64,000 nucleotides of DNA from NCBI RefSeq assembly GCF_009389715.1, contig NC_052392.1, forward strand, positions 39,785,668 through 39,849,667, written 5' to 3'. A model generated the notes under the pieces. It saw only the letters and a program-made list of their open reading frames with translations. It had not been told where the DNA came from and did not search any database. The position numbers and the translations under genes were made by a program. The stretch is from Phoenix dactylifera. Taxonomy: Eukaryota; Streptophyta; Magnoliopsida; Arecales; Arecaceae. The first letter of the stretch is position 1, and every line of letters starts with the position of its first letter. Below are positions 34,669 through 64,000 of the stretch, one piece after another.

Positions 34669-36349
34669 CTCCTTGGCATTACTAGTCTCAGCTCAAATGC
34701 CTGAGTGCAAGAATTAAAACAAGGATGAGCACAACACTTCTTTTGCTTTGCAAATTTATATGTACATTGCTATTGACAAGCTTTTCGAGACTAATCTGTA
34801 TGCATTTTACATTCATAAAACATTTGGCACTTGCACAGCATTTCATACATATTCTGTCACGTAGTGTAGAACTCACTGTTTGCACACTATCTATCAGCAG
34901 GTAAAGGTTCTCTGAAGAATAACAATGAAAATAATAAGATGGTGATTATTTCCTCTACCTGGAAGCTTAGGGTAAAACCACCTTAAAAGCCAACTCGGAT
35001 ATCGACGCCAATAAAGAAAACAAGGTGCTGCTCGCTGAGTTAGTATGGAAGGTCATCTCTCCCCGCCCTAACTAGAAATTCTTCTTCTTGTTATTCTTCC
35101 TTTTTTTTATTTTTATTTTTTTATAAGTTCACCTCTCCTTGCAAAACCTGTCATACAAAGAGTTGGCATATTTTTCAAAGAAATGAAAAAAAAAGAAGAA
35201 AACTCACTAAACTGAAGTGAAGAAAACTACTGGACTAATTGGTAAATAGAATTGGGGATCATTGGATTTAAATAACAATTATAAAAGGACATAAAAATCT
35301 TCAAAGTGATGCAATATGGAGGTTTATCTTCTTATGTTTTTCCACCACGAATCCATTTAAATTTTTCTCAAAAGATATATACAAATCCAATTAAAAGATT
35401 GAGCTGATGAAGTCCCTGTAATCAGCTTGTATTGCAAGAGACTACAATTCCCAACTTCTGCATGCTATTTTTTGTAATTCTAAAGCATCCATTAGAATTT
35501 TCAACTAGATATGAAGAATTGATAAAATCTTTGTGCCCTTTTTACTTATTCTGTTCACGAGGCATTTTGACACTACAATAGAAAATGTTATGACGGCAAA
35601 AATGTTGAGTGCAGAATGATCATCCAATAATCAAACATAAAAAAGGAACAGTCCCTTCTTTTTTGCAGAAAAAAAACATCAATTTTCTAAAAAGAAAAGC
35701 TGAAAAAATTTGATAAGATGAGAACCTTTATGCAGCTATCTCTCATCAATTAATCTCAAAACTACAGAAAAGCTAAGCAAAAAAGAAGGAAAAAAAAAAT
35801 CTTCAACGCTCCCAGAGAGTTCTTTCCATTCAAACCCAACATTAATTCATCCATTCGCTTCAGAACATCTCTCTAAATATCATTTGATTGACACAATTAT
35901 CAAAAAAGTAGCAAACAATGGAGCAACACCAGAATCTATCGAATAGAAGAATATCACCCATCGAAAAGAAAGAAGTTTATAGTTCTCCCGTCTTTTTTCT
36001 CCAGTTAAACTTTAATGCATTGAGTTAGCTTAGAGGGGAAAAAAAAAAGATTATGTAAAACTCTAGCCATCACTGCATAAACACATATATTGAAATGCAC
36101 ACACCAGAAACAAGAGAGAATAAAACAGAACTGTATGGCTGGTACCTTGGCCAAACTCCCAGAATTACTTCCAAAGCTAAACCTTTTGTACTGGAGGAGG
36201 AGATGGAGACATGGATTTAACTTGGTAACTTCCACTCGCCCTAGACAAATTGCTCTTGTGCTTCACCAAACCAAACATATATACCATATGCTTGTCTTTT
36301 CTCATTCAAGGAACTTGGCATCTGGTTCTTCCTTGCAAGGATTGAGATC

Positions 36350-36350
<1 letters not shown>
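34669..36350 (-). other. IQD upstream region
   Basis: AT-rich, no coding exon found. It may contain a 5' UTR intron, since a (GA)n tract typical of plant leaders lies at its far end on the minus strand. Confidence 0.4.

Positions 36351-36394
<44 letters not shown>
36351..36394. repeat. (CT)n microsatellite
   Basis: About 44 bp of CT, which is (GA)n on the IQD strand. It lies 1.7 kb before the IQD start codon and could be in a leader or core promoter. Confidence 0.9.
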
Positions 36395-36396
<2 letters not shown>

Positions 36397-39291
36397 AGCA
36401 TTTCTTGTGAGCAGGGAGTCTATAGCTCTCTTTTAGCTTGATGATGAAGAGGGGTGGCCACTTTCTCACTCCATGACCCCCGACCAACTTTACTTCACTA
36501 GAAAGCCTTCTGAGGCGACAGAGGCACTTGAGGAACAGTTGGTTGGCCTCCTTTTTAGATTACTGGGAAATTGCAACACTAGAAATGCTGAGCAGCAATT
36601 ATGAACAGAGGTAGGAGGTTACCATGTGAGACTAGCAACCATGTACAGGCCCAGCATTTATTAGATTCTTGCCTTGCATCTAGAGCATGTGGCACTGAGC
36701 TGGCCATCCATTATATGGGCCTCAAGATGCACTTGAAAACCAAGATGGACCACGAGCAGTCTGCTTTCTGTGCTTGCTTTGGAATGCTTTTATTAGATTT
36801 AGCTACTAAGTATTAGTCAAGAAAATGCGGGGTTATACATACAAAGTGTGGTTAGTTTAACATGCAGTGGACTCCCATGCTATAAATTGGATATAAAGTG
36901 CCAACCCTTGGATGGTTATGAGATGTGCTTGTTAAAATGGATCTTACTGTGTCTAGAAACATGATTTCTCTCCTGTTGGATTCTTGTAGATCCACTACTC
37001 ATTCATCTTTTTAAGTGACCCCTCAGCTTATGGGAACATAGGAAAGAGACTGTTGGATATTTGCTTATAAGCTACTCAAAACACAAAGTGGGGTGGTTCT
37101 CTTATCCAAATCAAGCTGCTTAGGTGCCGGAGTTGTTAGTAACAACTCTTGTAGGCCATCATCTCCATTGTCAACCTGTGTCTCCATCATAAACTATCAT
37201 CTCCATTTGGTCTCTTTGTAACTGCATGAATTGTTGTCATTGCTCATGGTTGGCCTTAAAACTGCGGCAACCTTGTTTTATCGGGCGATAATATATTTTG
37301 TGAGAGATCTGAAATACTGAAATTGGCTGGCTGGCCTTGCCTCACTCTTCTTTGTCATTATACAAGGTACTCTCAGCCTATCCTTTTATATGTTGGAGAT
37401 CCCATCTAAGAGCAACTTGAATTTTTTTCCCTCATTTTGTTTTGCTTTAGAACCTTTTTTTGTTTCACTTGGATGTGAGATCCATCACAGATAGCATCAA
37501 ATGCAATGCATCTCAAAGTTTGAGACTGGTTTTGGAGCATGATTCTTGTAGAAGTGCACCTCTTAAAAGGTGAAATGTTGCAGTATAACAGTTGCCGAGG
37601 CAAGAACAAGCATTTCAGAGGAATGAGGAGAGAATTACCTAAAAAAAACATTTGGTGAAGCACCTCCTAGAACTTTGAACACAGAACCAGCTTCAAATCC
37701 GGCAAAAAGGGGAAAAATCCTTTCAAATTTTGTACAACACTACTTGCAAACAAAACTAACATATAATGGAGCTAATCTTCTCTAGATTTGCCTACTATGA
37801 TAAACCATTAGTTGTATCTTCGTTGGAAAATACAGTTGAATACCATTCTTTGGTTTCAAGTTCAGAAGCTTTTCCTAATGCATTTGCTAAAGAGTGGGGT
37901 GCAAACCTGTGGACTTTGAATCCAACTTAATCACCTATTAGTCAAATCATTGCACTTAATTTTTTTTTCCTAATGTTTGGTTTATTGTACGTAGGTGCAA
38001 ATTTAGATGGGACTTCAAAAATTACGTACTTACATGTAACTCTTAAAAAAAATAAAAAATCTCAATGCTGCAAGTTAACCATTGCCAAAAAGATTGTTGT
38101 AAGTGCACAATTACATGTAACTGTAGAATTGAAAGTGCCAACTTATATGATGCTGAATAACTGCTGGTGTCAATTGGGTGCGTTTCAGATGCGATAGGAT
38201 GTAACGACTAAAAATATGCAATCAAATTTGATCTAACCAGCTCTAGATCGAGTTTGGACCTAAAATGTTGCCCTTCAGTTGATACACACCTTGCGGCTCA
38301 GAATTAAAGGCCACATAAATTAAGGATCTTAAACGAGGGTAGATGATCAAAGTCTTTGTAGTGCATGTTTGTAGTGCTGGATTTGCAGTCAGACCATGCT
38401 CGGTGCTGCCCATCCACTCCTGCTCGATATTTGGAGTGTGAGTAGGCATGTTTTTTGGGTGGCTAAGTTTGTTCTTGGGATTGCGTCATTTATAGCAGAG
38501 CACCCTAGAGGTGTTCTTGGGACCAACTCTTTAACTATTCATACTAGGCATGTATGAACCATCCGATTTACCAAAATAAAGAAAAATAAACAAAAGAAGA
38601 AGAAGAAGAAGAAGATCCTGGGAAATGTAAGCTAACATACAACAATGTTCAATACCGTCAATAGTGAAACAGATAGGAGACAGGATGGGCTGGGGAATTG
38701 AGGAGATGGGACATTTCTTTCACCAAAAGAAAAACAAACAAAAAGAAGCAAATGATATCATCAAATGATCCCGATAATATGACTTATTCCGACCTTTTTA
38801 GAGACCAACACGTTTAAGACAGAAATGAATCCAAGCCATTATATGTTACTGATTTCCAAAAATGATTGCTGTGGGATTGATTTACTTATATGCATATAAA
38901 CATGATGGAGGCATAAATACGTATAGGACTATCTGGTATATACATTATATTTCTCACGACTTGAGGTTGGATACTGAAAGGCGCCATCATTGTTTGTGGA
39001 AGACATCATTTGGTTCAACACTCCCCACGTTCTAGCAATTAGGACATGAGACGGTAAGGATGGCTTAATCTATACTTGATCGAAGGACATGCACTGAAAA
39101 AAGTGTCAAGTTTCTTCTTTTTATAATAGTAGTGCCACTTTTTTTTTCCGTGCCACATAAAGCATGAATGGGCCTGCACCCAGTCAAACTCAATTTTTTA
39201 TTTTTTTTAAGCAAATGTGAGCATATACGAAGATGTGCCTTTAGTCAATAAAATCTTCCGGCTTTTTTTTTTTTTTTTTTTAGATAAGACC

Positions 39292-39590
39292 ATAGATTGT
39301 TACAAATGATATCACCGGTTTATAGGCTATATGGAGACGGCAACTCTGTAGCATGGACCTACTAAGACTGTTCATGATACTTGTGATTAGATTTAAATAG
39401 TTTTGAATTTTTAGCTTGATGAGGATGCTAGGATCTGAATGGAAGGAGTATGTACGGACCATGCGGATGTGTGTTTAGTCCTACATTGACTTTGCACTGA
39501 ATAGATCTTAGATATTCATATAAAACTAAAGAACCTAAATAATATCTTTTTTTTTTCTGCGGACGAGGGGCTGAGCGAGTTGTTACAGTA
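39292..39590. repeat. Dispersed repeat, related to 28.1-28.4 kb
   Basis: Begins ATTGTTACAAATGATATCA and shares GGAAGGAGTATGT-GGAC, TTTAGTCCTACAT and AACCTAAATAATA with the 28.1-28.4 kb copy in the same order and orientation. Non-coding. Confidence 0.6.
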
Positions 39591-40274
39591 GCTCAAAATT
39601 GTTCATGAACAGCTTGGTACGTGATTATGCACCATAAAACAAAAAAAAAAATTAGAAAAAAGCACAGCTTGGTAAATCTTATATTAACCAAATGACAGCT
39701 CATAATTAATTTGTTCTTTTTAATCAAATAATATCTAGTATTCTATTGCTTGTTTCATTAGTGATACAAAAATATTTTAGTACCTCAAAAAATATCACTC
39801 AATATGTCACTCAGCTGGTGTGGTGTATCCTCAATTGATTCCCTCGTATTGGTATCATTAGTTGCGCGATTTAAGAGCAAGGCAACTTGTCCAAGCAATC
39901 TCAGTAACTTTTCTGAGTGATTTTTCCAAGTTACCATAGCATTGCTCTTTATAATAAACCTATCAGATAGCTCATTCAAGTTTACAAAAGTACTTATATA
40001 GAAAACACTATTAGAAAAGGTAAAAAAAAGTAAACATAGCTCTTAGAATGTACAAATATAAAAATTAACTTTGAAAACCCGGAAGTCAGAATAATGACAT
40101 CTATCTCATCCTTCTCCATAACCATGTTTACATATCCAGGCGCTAAAATTGGAGTAGACCAATGCATTCTTAGACTGATCTCAAGTCTATAATCAATTGA
40201 CTGCAATCAAGTTATCCAAAAACCAATCTAAAATATGTATTAGTTGGAGCCACCAATGTAGATTTACCAATCTA

Positions 40275-40276
<2 letters not shown>

Positions 40277-40348
<72 letters not shown>
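40277..40348. repeat. (AT)n microsatellite
   Basis: About 72 bp of uninterrupted AT dinucleotides, the longest simple repeat in the window. Confidence 0.95.
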
Positions 40349-40352
<4 letters not shown>

Positions 40353-42340
40353 TAATTAGTTAGAGCGTCCCAATGTTGGTTTTGGTTTTCCTCTCAAGAA
40401 TTAGCATTTCATTCTGTACCAAAAAAAGAATTAGCCTTTCTTTTTAATCAACCAGCTGGTCTATTTAAGTTCCAAAACCACAAATATTAATCCCATCAAG
40501 GAGATTGATAGCATTATGCAATCACAAGTATTAATTGCACCACATAGGCTGATCATAATATTATGCAGCAATTCATTCTTTATATACTCGAGATGACATA
40601 TCTAATCTATGATTGCTCAGAAAATAGTTTAAAAAAAAAATTAGTCTATTTCGCATGAACTTGAACAATTGCTATATGATCTCTCTCTTCGGAAAGAGTA
40701 AGGGCTGTTTTCATTATTTTTTGGTGCATCAACATCTTTTTTCCTTTAAGAAAATTTATATCCAAACCAAGCTACTTAATAAGTAAATAGTTAATTAAAT
40801 TTGGAGATGCAAAAGAAAATTAATCATCCTATACAAACTGAAGTAGATAAAGAGAACGTTCAAAGCATAGCAAGGGACGCTAAAGAAGATTCTAGTAGTG
40901 AAAAAAAATCTGGGTTCTAATTGGGAAGGAGTTAAGAGATTGATACTTAGATCCGGCTGGAAGACAGGGAAGGCAACTAAGACAGACAGCGACTTCATTA
41001 TTGATTTGCAGGTCTGCTTCTATAACTTAGAGGAGTTGTGCATATATAGATTTCAGGGAGTGTACAGAGTACAGGAGACTACAAAATTTAAGCTATAAAA
41101 TCTAGGCACAGACCTTGCTATTTTTGAGAAGATAGGATATCTACTTCTCTTGACTCCAAAATCAATAATAAAATATTTAAATTAAAAATCTACATCGTTG
41201 ATCATAATCTATATCACTAAAAATTACCTAGAAACCACATTCATAGAATTTGGCGGTCTTTGACCTATACATCATATGGACATAAAAAATGAGTTGTTTC
41301 TATTGTCCTAGTATACTAAAATATTTAAATTGAAAATTGATCTTATTGATCATGATTTACACATTAAAACATTAAAACACAGAGACCAAAAATCAATGGA
41401 TTTCAACACCTATATCAAAACAAAACATAATCTCATATTATTTTAACTATTCATTTGCAACAACTTGATTGATAGATCAGATACTACAAGACCATACAAT
41501 TTTTAACTTATAAAAAATTTTCGTGATATAAATTACCATCTTAATTTGGATGCCTTATTGATTTTGGACTTGCAATAGACATCCTCTCCTCTCAATCAAA
41601 GCAAAGTATATCTTTCAACAACTTCTTAGTACCTTCAGGATACAAAATCCATTACTCAAAAGGGATAGCAATCAACAAAGTTATAGCAATCAACAAAGTT
41701 TTCTTTTTTTTGTTTTTCTGTTTGTTGACAAAGAAAAAAAAGAAGAAAAAAGCCCTTTCTTTGTTTTCAAGTATATTACAACTTTAAACCAGAGAGAGCC
41801 AATGAACATGTTCATAGTCCAAAGAAGAATGATATGACCATGCACAACTTAGTAGTTCCTTAGGTCAGGAATGAACCAAGTTTGTGTCTTGCAAATCCTA
41901 TCAGAACTCTCCTAACACTGAATATTACTGCAACCTCAATTGTTCAATTCAAAAAGCTTTTACTATAATACAAACAGGGGGAAAACGAGATACAAATGGA
42001 ACTTCAAAGAGAGAATATATATGTTTACCCAGAGAGAGAGAGAGGGAGAGATCATATATAAGAAAGAGTACTTTACATTTTGACATGTGCATCGCTTTGA
42101 ATAACCTGTTTATATGATATGTACGAGAAAAATGTTATACAGATATATGCACACATCACAAATTCGCTTGCATTGAGGCAGGGTGAGAATACAGCATAAG
42201 TACCAGAGCAGGCCTACCGTTGTAACATAGTTGCTGTTACAATGGCTTGAGAGATGGGAGTGAGACTTCATCAAGTCCCTGAATGGTGTGCCAAACGAGG
42301 GTGCCAAGCAGGCAGGCTTTGTATGAGGATACTAAGGTTT

Positions 42341-61096
<18,756 letters not shown>

Positions 61097-63160
61097 CTAC
61101 AAAATAAGTGGAGAACTGCATGTCAAACAAATGCAAAAAATTATTTCATGAAACAGACGATAAGTAAAGTAATTTATAGAATCCAAAAATCCTTTTTTTC
61201 AAACATCAAAAGCAATCAAGCCCAGCTAAAAATGTACATATCTATGACTCAAATTAACATAAAATTGTACAAAGAAAATGAGGTATAACCATGAACAAGA
61301 TATGTACATCTATATAAGCCTTTGAGAGGTGAGCAAGCAGCAGTGAATATAAAACATGTTCCTAATCCAATTCAAGTTATGACAGGAAGCTAATAAATCT
61401 AATAAGTCAGGAAGATTAAACTAATAACACATGCATACATACACATATACATGTCTAGTTTACATAATAACATACATATTAGTGCATACATACTTGCATA
61501 TACAGAGATTGACAGAGACAGATAGACAGACAAATATATAGATCAATATATAACAGAATTCCTTATCTATTTACAGTTTAAAACCTTCATCAAAATCATG
61601 TTAAGATTATAACAATACCAACATCAACTGCTGTTACAAAGTCTTCATTTAGGTCATTATTATTTCAAATGTTTTTGTTTCTTTTTCTTCCCATCAACTA
61701 CCTGAAACATGAGTTAACAAAGTTTAATATGATTACTTGACTAGTACATACAAATGTTTAACTGTGACAAGAATAAATGATAGTGACAACACCCTAATAC
61801 ATTAAATAAAGACACAATTTTGAGGACCCCAATCTTCATTTGTGTCTTTCCCACTTTTTATTTGGATATTATGCACATCTACGTGTAAATACATTTGCTG
61901 AACTACTAAGCTTCCACAGCATTTGAACACTCTGCTGTACAATATTACAAGAGAGCTAAAAAATATAGAAATGACCAGTGCCCATATAGAAATAGAATAA
62001 CTACAAATCAGTTTAAGTGTGGAAGCAGATTGTGAACAATAGAGCATCATGGCCCCTGTCTTGAGCACTTAACTGTTCTTAGACCTCAAGGCAACAAAGA
62101 AATAGCATTTCCTCATTGCCTGGGGAGATAATACAAGAGAGCAATTGACTTCCGATAAAATTGGCTAGTTATGTCTCAATCTACCGGTTGCCTCCACACT
62201 AAAATATCTGCATCTCCTGAGAGCTCTGTATGTATCCCTCTTTTTGGACAATGGGTGGGTTAAATGACCTTTAAAATAGTGACTAGAATGGAGTTCGAGC
62301 TCTTCAATACTCTAGGCTCCAGCATGCCTTCTCTCACTCTCATGAGTTTGACAAAGGAGAAGGGCTGCGTATAAAGATTAAGAAAGGACTCTCTTCAATT
62401 TCAAGTGCACCAGAAACAACCCAGGAAACACCCTGCTATGGAACCTCACTAACAACTATGTTTTAACAATTTAAATGCAATCTTGCTCGTTGGTAATCCA
62501 ACAAACAAAAACAATTCAGTATTGATTTTTTTTTATTCTAACACCAAGGCAATAGTGAAAATGGCCATCTTTTTTAAATTCAAAGCACTAACTAAAAATG
62601 AATTTCATCAAAAAGAACCATGCTGCAAGAGCAATCGGAATTTAGGATATCAAGTAGGAATGTCAACAGCCCATCCTGCAGCCTAGATTCTACTATCTTG
62701 GATTGGATCATTCATCAATGTGTCAGTCCTAATCAAAATTTTGGTTTGCCCAGATACATCCCTTTGACATCCTTAATTTGAGGTGTTAATTGTATTTAAA
62801 AGTATAGCTGGTAGTATACACATATGCATTACGTGTAAGTTTGTTGCATAAAAGAAAAAGGATTGCATACCAAATTAATCACATAGATCGCGGGGTGTGC
62901 TACTTGCAGTAACTTACTACAGGTATCGTGCCCAGTCCAACATTTGCTTGACAAAAAAACAATAGTCCCAAACACCAAAACTGATTGACTAAAGAAATGT
63001 GCTAAATAAAGACTCCCCCATCAACAATTGTCTTGATGGAAAATAATAAATACACTAAGAATTTTGTTTCGATTCCTATTAACCATCCAATGGAAAGAAA
63101 AGGGAAAGCCATTACCTTTACAAATCAAGTTACCTTAAATTTTTCTACCATCTATTATCT
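61097..63160. other. Upstream of the BAGP1-like exons, nothing recognised
   Basis: AT-rich. The missing 5' exon of the BAGP1-like gene may lie here or beyond the right edge; I could not identify an in-phase donor-ended frame with confidence. Confidence 0.4.
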
Positions 63161-63164
63161 CACT

Positions 63165-63370
63165 TCTTAGGCCAGATTTGGTAAAGTTTTTGAGGAGCCA
63201 AAAAGCACTTTCTAGCATTCCAAAAATATTTTTGGATGGTATAGTGGTGTTTAATCAAAAAATCTGGAAGTGCTTTCTCCCCAAACATACTTTTTGGCAA
63301 ATTTCGAAAAGCTATTTTGGCTTAACAAAAATTTTCAAAGTGACTAAAATGCCCATGAACAAATCCCATA
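63165..63370. repeat. Possible left end of a transposon-like repeat
   Basis: Begins TAGGCCAGATTTGGTAAAG and continues with AGCCAAAAAGCACTTT and AAAAGCTATTTTGGCTT. This style of GGCC-TTTGGTAAA start with AAGC-TTTT/AAAAGC palindromes is seen in many small plant elements. The right end would lie outside the window. Confidence 0.35.
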
Positions 63371-63389
63371 ATTACATCTTTAATTATTA

Positions 63390-63990
63390 ACTAACATTAA
63401 CTATGTTATATTATTATATCATATCATGCTATATTACATTATATCAAATCATATCATATTATATTATTATACTATGAATATATTATATTATATTATTACA
63501 ATATATTGTTAAAATAATATAATAATATACTGTTATATCATAACATATCTTATTATATTACATTATATCATAATAATATACTATAATGTTATATTACGTT
63601 ACATTACATTACAATAATGCATTATACTATATTACATTATAATAATATGGCAAATCTTATCATATTATATTATTATACTAAACTATATAGTATTATATTA
63701 CCTTACATTACAATATTATATTACATTACATACATTATAATAATATTATACTATATAATAATGATAATATTATACTATATAATAATGATAATATTATATT
63801 ATATTATTATATCATATTAATTTATATTATTACACAATTTTAGAATAATATTTATTACATTAAAAAATTATATCACATTATATTATACTAGAATAATAAG
63901 TAATACTATGTAATAATATTTTAATATATAATAATAAGTAATATTACATTGCATTTTACTCTACTATCCAATACTATGTAATGTCCTTTA
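63390..63990. repeat. AT-rich TATTA-type low-complexity array
   Basis: About 600 bp of degenerate TATTATA, ATTACAT and ATATCAT words with almost no G. It follows directly on the possible repeat end at 63165-63370 and runs to near the window edge. Tyr/Ile-rich frames are artefacts. Confidence 0.9.
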
Positions 63991-64000
63991 TTGTCATTTT

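Larger units (their letters stand above)
36395..42340. other. Intergenic between IQD and BAGP1-like gene
   Basis: AT-rich. Contains a dispersed repeat copy (39292-39590), a T-rich tract at 39261-39280 and a long (AT)n array (40277-40348). No credible gene seen. Confidence 0.5.

Noticed and set aside
61802..62068. 88-codon minus-strand frame with a hydrophobic stretch, considered as the missing BAGP1 N-terminus
   Set aside because: No donor in a phase that joins 61096, and no similarity to the expected N-terminus that I can recognise.
63617..63820. 67-codon Tyr/Ile frame
   Set aside because: Low-complexity AT array.

Overview
This is a plant nuclear genome window. It has large multi-exon genes with GT-AG introns, AT-rich intergenic DNA, many (TA)n tracts and small non-autonomous transposons. 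Single-exon or 3'-exon coding blocks at 25.4 kb and 30.3-31.0 kb are strongly GC-rich, which points to a monocot. The gene content and the GGTACC-rich repeats would fit a palm-like monocot, but that is inference. A CASTOR-type channel gene implies a lineage able to form arbuscular mycorrhiza.

Layout. 1-16.4 kb (minus): 11 coding exons of the symbiotic nuclear-envelope cation channel CASTOR; the last exon lies beyond the left edge. 16.4-20.4 kb: intergenic, with a decayed LINE RNase H fragment, a foldback element and a dispersed repeat. 20.4-23.8 kb (plus): the cohesion and replication clamp-loader subunit DCC1, three exons plus a possible alternative last exon. 25.4-25.9 kb (plus): an intronless four-helix membrane protein with an N-myristoylation signal. 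27.3-29.1 kb (minus): a small unrecognised, apparently broken gene. 30.3-34.7 kb (minus): an IQ67-domain (IQD) calmodulin-binding protein. 34.7-42.3 kb: intergenic. 42.3-61.1 kb (minus): 17 coding exons of a C2-GRAM-VASt protein of the BAGP1 type. 61.1-64 kb: no recognised gene, ending in an AT-rich repeat.

Most notable observation: CASTOR carries two tandem, homologous, in-phase 99-nt versions of the exon that opens its second RCK domain (5028-5126 and 5180-5278). Both have good splice sites, and only 53 nt separate them, which is too short for normal intron removal. This is the expected architecture of a mutually exclusive exon pair and would give two channel isoforms differing in the Ca2+/ligand-sensing domain.

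Second theme: a family of short GGTACC-rich elements with inverted ends and 8-bp target duplications (hAT-like MITEs). There are at least six copies, plus two larger foldback relatives inside CASTOR introns. The genes do not form an operon-like unit. Three of them (CASTOR, IQD, C2-GRAM) are linked to calcium signalling by family knowledge, which may be coincidence.
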